A stretch of DNA of 64,000 nt from Endotrypanum monterogeii (lineage: Eukaryota; Euglenozoa; Kinetoplastea; Trypanosomatida; Trypanosomatidae). Each line of letters begins with the position of its first letter. Position 1 is the first letter of the stretch. Location: assembly GCA_000333855.2 (NCBI GenBank), contig CM007347.1, positions 668,705 through 732,704 of the forward strand, read 5' to 3'. Below the pieces are notes generated by a model. That model did no database searches and had not been told where the DNA came from. It saw only the letters and a list, made by a program, of their open reading frames with translations. Position numbers and translations under genes: made by a program. This document shows, piece by piece, positions 11,901-20,671 of the stretch.

Positions 11901-13807
11901 CCTTGAGGAGTATCGCTACCACAAGCCCGGAAACGTTGTCGCACGCGGAGCGCCGACAAAAAAGGCAACACGGTCCAGTGAAGGAACTTTCCAGCGATGT
12001 TGGCTCGGTGAGCGATGAGCGATTCCCTTCCTTTCCCAATCTGGATTCGATAGAAGACTCTTCCCGCTCGACGTTGGCGCCACTTTTCTCATTTGATGAG
12101 GCAGCAGATGTGTCTCGTGACCAACCCACTAGACGCCAAGTCCTATCACCTGTCTCTGCTGCTACGTGCTCCAACACCGCAGACACAGAAATATGCAGCG
12201 CAACCGCTCCAAACGGTGGTATGGAGAGCGAAATCCCCCGCACACAACGGTCAGAGCCACTGCACGTCCACGATGAGGCATCACATTGTGTGCCGCTGAC
12301 TGCGCCGAACTACCCTGATGGAAAGGAGCTGTGTGTCCCGACAGATGACAATGATTACTGGGTGCCCACACGTCCGTCAGGTGCTGAGGGCTGCCGGCCC
12401 GCTGAAGAGGCGACAGCAACTACGACTGACAACGCACCCCGACATCATCCACACTCATCGGCTGGGGTGATTGTTTCATTAGATATATTGGGCTCCTCAA
12501 ACACCACTGGCGTCACCACGGCGCCGGCCAGGAAGGGGGACGTTGTTGGAGCCCTCTCAGAGGCAGCAGAGCCTGGTAAACATGCTCAGGTGACCGCCTC
12601 ATCCTCTCGCATCACTGGCGCCGCGCCGTGCTTGCCTGAGCAACTGTGTACAGTTGCATTGCCGAAGGAACAGCCTACGCGGCGTCGCAGCGACTCACTC
12701 CTGATCAGCATCCGTAGTCTGGAGTCCCAATACATTGCCGAGGCACAAGCCGCACGAGTAGCCCTCGAGAGGGACACCTTTGCCGTGGCTGCGGCCACCG
12801 CTGGGAAGGGAGAGACGCTTCAGCGTCGGCAATCGAACTTGTCTTGTGTCAGCGAGTCTGTCGGAGTGGGAGGCATCAACGGCGCCGCAGGACACATTGA
12901 AGGAAAGGTTTTTGCCGGACCGCGGGGTGATATCGTTGGGCAACGACACCAGCACCTTCCTGATTTTATGACGACGTCACTTCCTATCGACTACCTCGCG
13001 GTCAGCATCCATATTGACCTTGCCTCCTCCTTCGACCCCTTAACTGTTCCGCCGTTACCTCCCACTGGGGTACTTGGTCACGTTCACATGACCTCTTCGC
13101 AGCAGCAGAGAGGTGGCAGCCGGCATCGATTTTGTTTCGGCGCTGCCTCGATGCTAGCTGAGCTCCGTCAAGAGATGAACCTGCAGCTACGCCAAATCGA
13201 AGCCGTAGTGGCCGAAGATCTGGTGCGAGGAACACATCTGCGAGAGTGTTTTGGTGCCGACTCGTTTCCTGAAGACATCACTACACTCGCTGGTGTGCTG
13301 ATAGGGGAGAGTGGTGATGGCACCAGGGCGCCAAAGCCGCGCGCTGTCATGAATAGCCGCAGTCGTGACACGGACCACGCGACGGCGGGGGTAGTGCACT
13401 CAGTCTCAGCCGAAGAAGCTCTCTGCGTCGCGGGCAGGGAAGCGAGTCTGGAATGGGACAAGGGTCGCAGAGGCGATGGGGGAACAACTTTTCTTTTAGG
13501 GGAACTGAGCAAACAAGGTGCCGGGGACTTCCCGGCCTGCGCACCGCCTGGCAGCACACAAACCAGTGTAGCGAGCGTCCTTCCTCTTCCCATTTTTGTC
13601 CCTGTATCGAAGAAGCCACAGACACGCAACCGGGTGTCACGGACACACTCGCCTCGCCGCATGCAGCCGACTGCTCGTCATGCGCCATCTCCCCGACCAG
13701 CCCAAGAGAAGCCGCTCAGACCTAGTAATCACACGCAACTACCTCCCGCTCCCGCGAGTGTTCAAACAAGTAAGCCCAGCAGCTCCAAGAACAAACGCCC
13801 GCGATGA
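5966..13807 (+). CDS. Giant multi-pass membrane protein with IPT/TIG-like ectodomain and long disordered tail, function unknown
   Basis: The protein has 2613 residues from ATG 5966; a second ATG at 5981 gives an equally good signal peptide (MRFFLTMWLALCLSI). Residues about 70-600 contain repeated short beta-strand-like segments compatible with a propeller. IPT/TIG-like Ig folds follow at about 620-700 (with GGTEVQLSGYGL) and probably 725-830, then another Ig-like stretch from about 897. A cysteine-rich EGF-like module lies at about 1171-1250 (repeated CxxC and DGYEGILCGTC). Hydrophobic segments near 1253-1277, 1291-1311, 1338-1362, 1643-1669, 1708-1731, 1754-1773, 1780-1802, 1811-1844 and 1857-1880 suggest 9-10 membrane spans, with a loop of about 280 residues after the third. 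The final 700 residues are Ser/Thr/Pro-rich and probably disordered and cytosolic. I do not recognise a named orthologue. A surface sensor or channel-like role is only inference. The 3' end lies beside an assembly gap, but both duplicated copies give the same stop. Confidence 0.88.
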   Translation: MLCVRMRFFLTMWLALCLSITWDIPTWASSLERRGQGRDAAPDTVGYVASLSSTKTDTTLNARLPRYGTSLPGARLGGVYCVDRVNRMVYAGANIIHVFRIDSIDSGGSADDVLGLNNNNAHSSTDAQTQRNGFSTDEAIGRSALGKAFYSTQVGQIDVDGWATACLFANRYELFIAVVDSNAALKANRSGQESASHAHYTVIHRYLHVAIRTVPVWTPSIRAAFPCADSATPDDAVTARETVFIGKSVIVDIDPNAEVAFIATPQWNGVLSVHAISSVSTSTRSLRIPGLAHLLALVRINAHEGARSDKMPMVFIIGFVSSGPPNVTTGAPSEMCSAPLNSSAPWDIVGIPLSSLTSAGGGSRYLVNDVSEAVALGATERLGQCYRDAIRESCSDCTPVAVASSGVGLVVSFVSQEHGATYVAVLPIHTDCTLSRVDDSEFCRSPSSTESLWERTSVRNAAWAPLRSPVDHHRGLNTRLPDTGPVTPTEVLERRARTLLRSPAVQLTQLADTVCDVAGMVVGDDMPQRAYILIICPLFADGAEMVRTSLVQVRLEDDISSVGEPGVKAESIITVRQRYRSSTSSEASEEEVIALDVVNDTRLIHITLRRPDATITVETYTGFGLTAVKPFVVDATGGTEVQLSGYGLLPGLMCVFGGSADVVNVATIINSSVAICVAPAFFEVACRPYPVAVRMSYTAPWALPSASPLRAARSPFTVTLLQLPTPVVMNATATSTGGSHTSSGARERVILRGKQFVEPGIAVTAGLRPSCKFWSPLAIHKEISANASFFNGTAVACLFTSMPMLPPPSFISLSMDGTVFSTTAAPFSVLGKAVALGMRVLTENLTREEESHSVHRDSQSSREVRWQASSLIHGAATDVSKAAAPTVSSSTRSSLPTLEVFFIDSVGNRVSAVDSDGEELLAFVSIAEYATGTSLVDAALTVSSARVATVSLELEGKRLVAFDAEGVAVLSGLSLRCPPIGRVLLRVQVVQEAASNVSSLFAASDLWVNTVEGAPYRTAFVGKLSTTYYPDWPLLRHQPVIGVQDECLNTFRTLNDTVLPGVLTVQLYSERYHVLATGSIEKEGAVPYGRPWTVKRPQNNMFYLTNISLPAVSFRTWYYITISSDLPQPKLWSKAIEVLSCDTGYRSVLHTVEASAETVEKESAATQSIRCERCPPHGICNGTSTVAAEDGYWRLDARTTHFISCRSVYGSAEACVRDGQCADGYEGILCGTCASGYHKFGRSCRRCLPKNAQYLLLVLMSVVTVGVLTCMVVGLALIPPAPLLVVSTRNVVLTVQVLSLLSHVTLMWPSILDGLFNGLSAMSGLPQTFLSCNMSPQGILIFISCAPLVLIPLVAALSRLWLRLLKQHRLNAHSVCAIVLAALLHRKQECFHILRHTTARKMWESNTRRKTRTSPHSGLDALESHTSASPQTPYSLSSEWLARGGEAIHLNPLDSGSSSPIMQHPVTPSMQGVGGTSPDFSLRRDLPVSGRLTDPEGFVLDVFALRLKGELKTLVACHPGTSEELTILSAMEQGDEGLLEAVACMSAPLVAKAQVEEWTQHALDVEGFLSDHREAPNSFPMRRSGSQGFDAARSASSGPGSLPPQGMGADESPKRCASPIMWRRVGMISAYRAIAVHQFRASWTAVLLSTTCVTLMCLYSHLLIQALLWQRCISLGIGVRGAHVPKAIPSNGASLHCDSTAYFSMRGLGRCMLIIYGLGTPSALAAVAILLKRHYGKDVAHAALPLMVFDPTALDLIISVWHFAAELVGSVAVTQASAPMLQIGALVVVMGLSLIVYSAWCVRGRLSGVRIWVFSVPLHGIITASQVIVFVLGNLLLLFSYLTLSEWTLTVAMERAFVGLTVAGIAVVGAMLLAVTLHEALMNLWHMRESGAAAVRNTVADRQTLQSLVQRYRDTCHTIKLYFEGCQRGLLVAQKLDALSRGLLAVENASAAAAAMEHSISLSSRSRVSVSGTSTPTPSLRSIATTSPETLSHAERRQKRQHGPVKELSSDVGSVSDERFPSFPNLDSIEDSSRSTLAPLFSFDEAADVSRDQPTRRQVLSPVSAATCSNTADTEICSATAPNGGMESEIPRTQRSEPLHVHDEASHCVPLTAPNYPDGKELCVPTDDNDYWVPTRPSGAEGCRPAEEATATTTDNAPRHHPHSSAGVIVSLDILGSSNTTGVTTAPARKGDVVGALSEAAEPGKHAQVTASSSRITGAAPCLPEQLCTVALPKEQPTRRRSDSLLISIRSLESQYIAEAQAARVALERDTFAVAAATAGKGETLQRRQSNLSCVSESVGVGGINGAAGHIEGKVFAGPRGDIVGQRHQHLPDFMTTSLPIDYLAVSIHIDLASSFDPLTVPPLPPTGVLGHVHMTSSQQQRGGSRHRFCFGAASMLAELRQEMNLQLRQIEAVVAEDLVRGTHLRECFGADSFPEDITTLAGVLIGESGDGTRAPKPRAVMNSRSRDTDHATAGVVHSVSAEEALCVAGREASLEWDKGRRGDGGTTFLLGELSKQGAGDFPACAPPGSTQTSVASVLPLPIFVPVSKKPQTRNRVSRTHSPRRMQPTARHAPSPRPAQEKPLRPSNHTQLPPAPASVQTSKPSSSKNKRPR

Positions 13808-13871
13808 TGCCACAATATTTAAAAAAAGCTCGCGTTACTCCGTTTTCCGACTGTACGCATCAAGAAACAGT
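13574..13871 (+). repeat. First copy of 298-bp duplicated contig end
   Basis: These bases are identical to 13892-14189 (offset 318). The copy spans the last 78 or so codons of the membrane-protein gene, its stop and 64 bases of 3' flank, and runs directly into the N run. Perfect identity abutting a gap indicates two overlapping contig ends that were never merged. Confidence 0.95.
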
Positions 13872-13891
13872 NNNNNNNNNNNNNNNNNNNN
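13872..13891. other. Assembly gap (20 N)
   Basis: Twenty undetermined bases. The round length and the identical flanks mark it as a placeholder rather than a measured gap. Confidence 0.99.
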
Positions 13892-14189
13892 AGCGTCCTT
13901 CCTCTTCCCATTTTTGTCCCTGTATCGAAGAAGCCACAGACACGCAACCGGGTGTCACGGACACACTCGCCTCGCCGCATGCAGCCGACTGCTCGTCATG
14001 CGCCATCTCCCCGACCAGCCCAAGAGAAGCCGCTCAGACCTAGTAATCACACGCAACTACCTCCCGCTCCCGCGAGTGTTCAAACAAGTAAGCCCAGCAG
14101 CTCCAAGAACAAACGCCCGCGATGATGCCACAATATTTAAAAAAAGCTCGCGTTACTCCGTTTTCCGACTGTACGCATCAAGAAACAGT
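13892..14189 (+). repeat. Second copy of 298-bp duplicated contig end
   Basis: Exact copy of 13574-13871, beginning right after the N run. It repeats the last codons and the stop (second copy at 14123-14125) of the upstream gene with no start of its own. It should not be annotated as a separate gene or tandem paralogue. Confidence 0.95.
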
Positions 14190-14274
14190 TGCACGTTCCT
14201 TCAAGGTAGCCCCCCCCCCCCTCTTATCCACACACACGCAACCTGGAAACGGCGCAAGTCGGGTAGATGACTGG

Positions 14275-14278
<4 letters not shown>

Positions 14279-14305
<27 letters not shown>
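14279..14305. repeat. (TA)n microsatellite
   Basis: About 13 TA units in the 3' flank of the giant membrane-protein gene. Confidence 0.95.
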
Positions 14306-15000
14306 GTTTGTATACTTTTATATTTCCCCTTCTGCAAGCCCGACACTCCTCACCCTTTTCCCTTCTGCGCTCAGCAACTCGTTTCATGCCACGGAAAAGC
14401 TAAAGATGCCAGGCCAACACGTGTGCGCGTAGACGGCGCTGTCTTCTTTTGTGTGTGTGTGTGTGTGCTTGTTTTACTGCGACGAATTCTTTTTTTTTTC
14501 TCCACGCCGCTCTTGAGAGTTGGCCCGATGGGACACTCGGCACCGCACATAATCGAGTCGAAAATACCTTATTTTAATATTCTTGTACAGGAGTTCATGA
14601 GAAGAAGTGCGTAGCACACCCAGCTCCTTTCGTTCACATTCCGTCTCCTCTGAAGAGGGAGAGGCAGGTGAACGGCTCACATGAGTCCACGCATGGGAAC
14701 CCATGCACAACTTTCGTTGCGCACATCTGTATAAAACACTTTCTTCACCCCTTCCCCCCCTTTTTTTTCCTATACAAACGTACGTATTCGTTCTCTGAAA
14801 CCACTCTCGCGCTCCATTTGTGCACGGGCATTATATATATATATATATAAACGTCAAGCAACGTTACCCTTTCCCCCTTTTTATCCACTGCTATACGATC
14901 CCTATCTGGGAGGAAAAGATTTTGAAAAAAAACAGATTTCAAAAAGTGGTGACATACATTCACTTCGCTTTTGTTTTTCCTTCTGGGGGCTCCTACCATC

Positions 15001-15028
15001 ATTTCCTCTTTTTTTTTTCTATTTCCAG
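15001..15028 (+). promoter_or_regulatory. Candidate spliced-leader acceptor (polypyrimidine tract plus AG)
   Basis: A near-pure T/C tract ends in TTCCAG with the AG at 15027-15028, about 270 bases before the ATG at 15301. A second shorter tract with AG near 15096-15099 is an alternative. Trypanosomatid mRNAs receive the spliced leader at the first suitable AG after such a tract. Confidence 0.6.
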
Positions 15029-15227
15029 AGTCCTACTTTCTACCGTGCGTAGTTACCTCCTTGAGGCACCCTGTGTCTACCTCCCCTCTCCCAGCAGAAG
15101 CACCCATCCCCATCGACAGAGAACGAAAAAAAAAAAAAACGGTTACGCCGCACAAAGGTTACAGTTGACAGTCCCATTGCGCAAGCGTGCCTCATCTTGC
15201 TTTCCCTGCGCTTCCTCATTTACACCT

Positions 15228-15231
<4 letters not shown>

Positions 15232-15264
<33 letters not shown>
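15232..15264. repeat. (GT)n microsatellite in 5' leader
   Basis: About 16 GT units ending 36 bases before the start codon of the next gene. Confidence 0.95.
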
Positions 15265-15265
<1 letters not shown>

Positions 15266-15300
15266 CTTCTGTCGTTTCCCCACAAATATACCCCAAAGCG

Positions 15301-16950
15301 ATGTCACGCCCGTACAGTAGGAAAGGTGGCCCGTACAACTTCCGCAGCGGCGGCGGCGGCGGCGGCGTTGGCGTTCTTGGCAACGGCAACGCCAGCGGCA
15401 ACGGCAATGGAGGCAACTTTGGACGTGGGGCTGGTCGCGGCGGAGGCGGTGGCGGCGGTCGCTTTAAGAATCACCACCGCGGCGGTGGCGGTGGTGGCGG
15501 CGGCGGCGGCCACAACTCGAAAAACAGTCATAGCGACAACAACGGCGGTGGCAGCGGGGCCGACGTCATGAAGGTCCTACTTTCCCTTCTATTTGAGAAG
15601 TCGTACAGCCAAATATTCAACGAATCAAACGGGATGCTAAATCTCTCGAACACGCGCGCCAGCCCCGACCTCGAGCCAGTCCAGAAGCGGGTGGACTACA
15701 ACAGTGTCGCCTTCTGCAAGGTACTGGCGGAGGTGCTGCGGGAAAGGTTTGCTGACCGCATTCGTGTATTGCAGCTAGATGACAATAGCATCCGCCAGTT
15801 CAAGGTTTTTCTCACGGCCCTGGCAGACGCTGATATCCACCGTGGCATCACGGCCATCTCTGCCCGGAACAACGGTATCAACGATCTCTCCTTCGTCGGC
15901 GGGCTAAAGCGCTACGACGGTCTGAATGAACTCCTGCTCATCGGAAATCCTGTGGCGAACCAAAAAGATTACTCCACCCGCCTCAGTCGAGACTTGCCTC
16001 GGCTTAACATGATCGACGGCGTTGCTGTCGACCGTGCTCTGCTGCGCCTCCCGAACCCAGTGAACTCGACTCCTCCATCGCAGCAACAGCTCAGCGTCTT
16101 GCATTATCTCGAGCAGACAATGTTTCAGTCTATGGCCTCGGGCAACTATGCCACCGTTACCCATTTATACAGCCCTCATTTCTCGGCCCTGTCGATCAGT
16201 CGGGGCCCAGAGCCCCTCCCTCAGCGCGTGCCCGCCAGCGCGGCGCTCAACACCGGCGACCTCGAGAAGCAGCTGCGAAACCAAATGCAAGCTGATTTCT
16301 CGAAGCTGCGCTCAAGCCAGGAATTCCGAAATCTCGCCACCGACAGTGCGGGCTCTATGCGCAACATCGCTAAAGGACCACAGGAGATCGTCCCCAAGCT
16401 GCGGAAGATGTGCGGCGGTGACACGTGCATGTCGGTAGAGATTGAGTTCAACCCAAACTTCAACGTGGTGATGATGGACCACAGCTTCCACGTGCGTGTG
16501 CCCGTATGTGTGGTGACAGTTCACGGCAAGATGCGCTATCTATGGAATCCCATCCAGCCGGAGACGCGGCAGCCTATTTTTGCAGCCGGCAAAGCCCCAA
16601 TGATCTCCACCTTCTTTGATCGCACCTTGACAATGACGTGGGACGGCAACACCAACACATGGGCGATCGCAAATGACATGGTGCTGATGCGCCCAGATCG
16701 CGCTGTGGTTCACGACGACGGTACTCCAAGCAGCCCCCTCTTCTTCGCGAACACCCCTTCGCGCATTGAGCAGATGCGCCGCCGCCTGATGCCCGGTATC
16801 ACAGCCGAAGTCATGGCTGTCCTTGTCAATGCAAGCGCTTCCGACGAAGATGTAAAGCAGGCAGTCACACAGATGTTGATGCTACCGGCAGAGCAGCTGC
16901 AAGCCGTGGCGGCGGACCCAGACTCCGCGAAACGTGCTCTGGGTCTTTAA
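15301..16950 (+). CDS. Mex67/TAP-family mRNA export factor paralogue with glycine-rich N terminus
   Basis: This 549-residue protein is paralogous to the gene starting at 25431. Both begin MSRPY, both have the block (D/K)VM..LL.LFEK followed by GMLNLS, an LRR region with the LxGNPV motif, an NTF2-like region ending in a W.I.NDMV block, and a C-terminal helical part. Here residues about 15-85 are a glycine-rich, RGG/GN-type segment encoded partly by a GGC run (about 15346-15366), and there is no CCCH zinc finger. The LRR region is about 154-240 and the NTF2-like domain starts near 261. Mex67/TAP proteins carry mRNPs through nuclear pores by binding FG nucleoporins. The ATG at 15301 is chosen over the open upstream frame, which translates a GT repeat. 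I recall that trypanosomes carry more than one Mex67 paralogue (such as Mex67b), but exact orthology is not established here. Confidence 0.87.
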   Translation: MSRPYSRKGGPYNFRSGGGGGGVGVLGNGNASGNGNGGNFGRGAGRGGGGGGGRFKNHHRGGGGGGGGGGHNSKNSHSDNNGGGSGADVMKVLLSLLFEKSYSQIFNESNGMLNLSNTRASPDLEPVQKRVDYNSVAFCKVLAEVLRERFADRIRVLQLDDNSIRQFKVFLTALADADIHRGITAISARNNGINDLSFVGGLKRYDGLNELLLIGNPVANQKDYSTRLSRDLPRLNMIDGVAVDRALLRLPNPVNSTPPSQQQLSVLHYLEQTMFQSMASGNYATVTHLYSPHFSALSISRGPEPLPQRVPASAALNTGDLEKQLRNQMQADFSKLRSSQEFRNLATDSAGSMRNIAKGPQEIVPKLRKMCGGDTCMSVEIEFNPNFNVVMMDHSFHVRVPVCVVTVHGKMRYLWNPIQPETRQPIFAAGKAPMISTFFDRTLTMTWDGNTNTWAIANDMVLMRPDRAVVHDDGTPSSPLFFANTPSRIEQMRRRLMPGITAEVMAVLVNASASDEDVKQAVTQMLMLPAEQLQAVAADPDSAKRALGL

Positions 16951-17687
16951 GGTTGGGGGCGGATGGAGTCATGCGTCGTAACTCATATCGCAAAGATGAA
17001 GGGGAAAGTGAACACGAAAGATATAGACCGGAAAGCAAGAGTGGAAACAAGGGAATAAAAAATGTGAGCAGCTCTACGATGTTATCATGTGGGCGATGAG
17101 ATACGACATTGCGCTCATTTTAATTTTTTTTTTTTTTGTATCGGCCCTGTTTTTCTCGAGATTGATTGACTTTTGCATATTTCTGTGTCGCTTCCGTTTC
17201 TCTCCCCCTGATCTCTCAAACGCCATCTCCTCCTCCCTTTCTCCTCTAAACCAATGTCATCAGTGCTACATGAGCTTCTTGTGTCGATCTCTTGTCATGA
17301 TGCGATAAAATTAACGTGTGTTTTACCTCTTTGTTCACAATGACAATGCCTTCTCCTTCGACATATGTCTCTCTTTTTTTTTTTTTCTTTGTTTGTCGTG
17401 TTCCTCTGTCGACGCACCTTCAGACCCACAAACCCACTTTCTCGGCCTTTTTTTTTCCTCCCTCTTCTTTTCAGTTGATGCGCTCTGGTGTTGTTGACTT
17501 TCGGTGGTCGTTCGATATGTCTCTTTCATTTGTGTGCGTGTGTGTGTGTGTCTGTGTGTGTGAGTGCGTGCGCCTACCCGTTCCCCTCCCTCATGTTTCA
17601 CCAAAATCACCTGGTTTCGTGGCTCTAGCTCTACTTGTGATGTTGGCTGTGGTGGCTGCTGTTGCTCCTTCGGGACACTAATACAAG

Positions 17688-17690
<3 letters not shown>

Positions 17691-17730
<40 letters not shown>
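17691..17730. repeat. (AT)n followed by GTAT units
   Basis: About 14 AT units passing into three GTAT units in the 3' flank of the first Mex67 paralogue. Confidence 0.93.
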
Positions 17731-18408
17731 GCATATGTAGATATGTATGCCTCGCCGCCTGGTTGGTGTGAGTGTATTTTTCCATTTTCTCCCATCCTTC
17801 CTTTTTTTCCATCATTTATGATTGCCGACGTAAGGGGCTGTTGTAAGCACCACCACCTCCTCCCGTCTTTTTTTTTCTTTGCGATAGGAGTCGGTTGGCT
17901 GGTCGGGTTGGTTTGGTTTGGTTGGTTTCGGTGCTCAGATACTGAGGCATTGGTGCTCAAGAAGGTTTTTTTTTTTTTAGGGCAGAGCATTGTTAGCGTT
18001 GCTGACATGGGAAGAAAGGTTGAAGAAGGGGGGGGGGAGCAAAGGCAGTAGTGAAGCAGAAAAAAAAACGTGTGTGAAGAAGGTGTAGAGAGCTCAGTAG
18101 TCCGACGCGCTGTCTGCAGAAAGACGTAACACACACAAATACACACACGGTCACCCCCTCCGTCCCGGCCCAGTCCGCCCATGCTACGACTTCTCCCTTG
18201 CGCTCCGTGACCTTGGAAATAAAAAAATTGTATTTCTCATTATTGTCGTCGTTTTTATCGTTGTCGTTGTTCTCCACCCCCCCTCCCTCTATTGCTTTCG
18301 ATGGTTCTGTAGGCGCAGAAGGACAAGTACCGGCTCGCATTTGTTTGTTGTATGTGTCTCTTGCCCAGCCCCCTTCCTCCTTCGGTATACTGCGCGTGTA
18401 TCTCTCTC

Positions 18409-18440
<32 letters not shown>

Positions 18441-20630
18441 GGTGTATGTTTGTTTGTCAATTAATTTACTGAAAAACGAAACCAAACAACAACAAGAACA
18501 AAAAAAAAAAAGATCAGAAAGAAAAAGGAAGCTCACAAGTTAACGACGGCACTTAACTAAGATGATGAGGGGGGAGGTTCATGTAGCGTTCGAGTGACCC
18601 ATAATTCACCTATTTGAAGAGTCTCGCTCTCGAACTATCTTTTTTTTTCCCCCTCCTGGATGGGGATAGGAGACCCGACAACGGTTCTCTCAAGCACGTG
18701 CGTACAGGGAGAAGATGTTGTTCTTTTACCGACGACGAGAAAAGACGAGGTGTGAGTGATCGCGTGAGGGTAGAAGTTGCCCCTAAACGCGAAAAAGAAA
18801 GAAATAAAGCAGTAGCAGTCTACGGTGATGGGAGGCCCACCGCAGGATCATTCATGCCCCATTGCCTCCGCGTCGCCCTCACTCGTGCTTCTTCTTGTTT
18901 CGGTCACACTGTAATAGTCGACTACTCGCTGTCATGGTAACAACCTCCTCATCCCATGGGTACCTGTGCTTGCCTGTATCCCTGTTTTGTGTGCCAGGTG
19001 ACTGCCGATGCACAGTGATGCGTCGTGGAATCGTTCACAAGGGGCGTATCCCCGCCTCCCCCCTGTACAACGGAACATAGAGAGACTTATCCTCCAATGT
19101 TTTTTTTTTCCATCTGCGTCTTCTTTTCGCGGACCTGGAGGCGGAGAGGGTAGTCGCGTGTGTGCCAGCAAAATGTGTTGCTTTGTCTTTTAATAACTGT
19201 GTTCTCTCTCAAAGAGCATTTTTTTTTGTTTTTGGATCTTTGTGGGTTGCATCTCTCTCTCTAAAGATGCGTGCGCGTGAGTGTGTGTGTGTGTGAGGGC
19301 GAGTGAGTGCGATGTGTGAAAATCAATGTCTCCAAGGGAAGAGAGGGTCTGGCTTTGAAAAAGTTTTTCTTCAACAGCCAGCAAAGCAAAAACTGGCTGA
19401 AGGCAAAACTCGAGCCCCTTCCCTTCCCTCCCCCCGTAAAGAAAAGAAAAAAGCGGGTGACGAACTCGGTGAGCCGTGCTGTGTTGGCGCCTCCTCTCTT
19501 CAATTTTGTGGAGTGTAGAGTGTGGGAGGCATGTGTGAGCATTAAGAAAAGCAACTGCAACGAATAAAGGACGGAAACGAGGAGGAGAGACTGTGAACGG
19601 TGAAAAAGCATCAATTCAGAAAAAGGCCCGTGAATTTGTGTGTAGGGGGGATGGGGACGAAGGAACCCCTCTTGATCGAAGCCAACACACTTCACTCATT
19701 TCGCTTTGCCCGTGACAGTGTCCCCATCAGTCGTTTCTCAGTCCGATTTCGCTCATAGCCACCACAGCCCTTGATTATCTATCCATCTAGATCTGTGTAA
19801 GGGGGGTCGATCTGACGAGGAGGTGATCATGTGTTCGTTTAGGCCTGCAGGTAAGCGGAATTTATTCAAAAGAACAAGGGGGGAGTAAGGCGGGGGGTAT
19901 GTTTACATTAACGAGCTTCCCGGCGCGAATGTCTCGCTGCATTCTTTTTTTTTTTTTTTGCTTGCACGTCTGGGCAATTTGCGAGAAGAAGAGGATGTGT
20001 AAATATGAAGAATTGAGACTACAAAGAAAAATGGAGGGTAGTGAGCTGCATATAATTAATAATAATAGTTTTCTTTTTTTTTTTGCACGGTGACATTATC
20101 AGACACCTTGTCTTGACCCCCCCCCCCTCACTTTTCTCTTTTTATCGAACGCGTACATGCACATCCACACTGGTTTTCTGTTTCCCATGGAAATCCACAA
20201 GGGCCACAGGAATCAGGCGTCGGATTTGGACTGTTCTGGTGTATTTTTTTTTTTTGCATTCATTTTCCCAGGGAATAACTCTCCCCCTTTTAAACAGCAT
20301 CCCTTGCTATTCGCTCATCCGCGGTGGCACGCCGCCAGTCCCCACACCACCCACAGAAAGTCGCATCTTCAAGAAGGAAGGGGGCGGGTGAACGCATGTG
20401 CGTAGGTGCGTGTTTCGCTCCGTCCCGCTGCTGTGCTTCTTCTCGAGATTTGGGGATCGGGCGGAGGGGGGATAGGTCAGGATCGGGGGGGGGAGGGGGG
20501 GGCTACATCGTTGACTCGTTCGCCCCACAGTGGAAAGTGCGCTTGCTTCGTCGTCCTATACACATGTATGAGATCTCGTTGTTGTCACTGCTAGAGTTTC
20601 TTTCTCCCCCTTTTTTCTTTTCCTCCTCAG

Positions 20631-20631
<1 letters not shown>

Positions 20632-20671
<40 letters not shown>
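20632..20671. repeat. (TTA)n trinucleotide microsatellite
   Basis: About 13 uninterrupted TTA units, the longest trinucleotide tract in the window, inside the 8.5-kb desert. Confidence 0.95.

Larger units (their letters stand above)
14190..15300 (+). other. Spacer and 5' leader upstream of the glycine-rich Mex67 paralogue
   Basis: No coding sequence was recognised. It contains a C run (14210-14221), (TA)n at 14279-14305, GT-rich stretches, a short TA run near 14832-14848 and, at 15232-15264, a (GT)n just before the next start codon. A strong splice signal lies at 15001-15028. Confidence 0.6.

Noticed and set aside
13596..14270. Open frame running across the N gap
   Set aside because: It exists only because the Ns are read through; it is made of an out-of-frame piece of the membrane-protein gene repeated twice.
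15187..15300. In-frame upstream extension of the first Mex67 paralogue
   Set aside because: It starts at GTG and encodes a Cys-Val run from the GT repeat; MSRPY at 15301 matches the paralogue's start.
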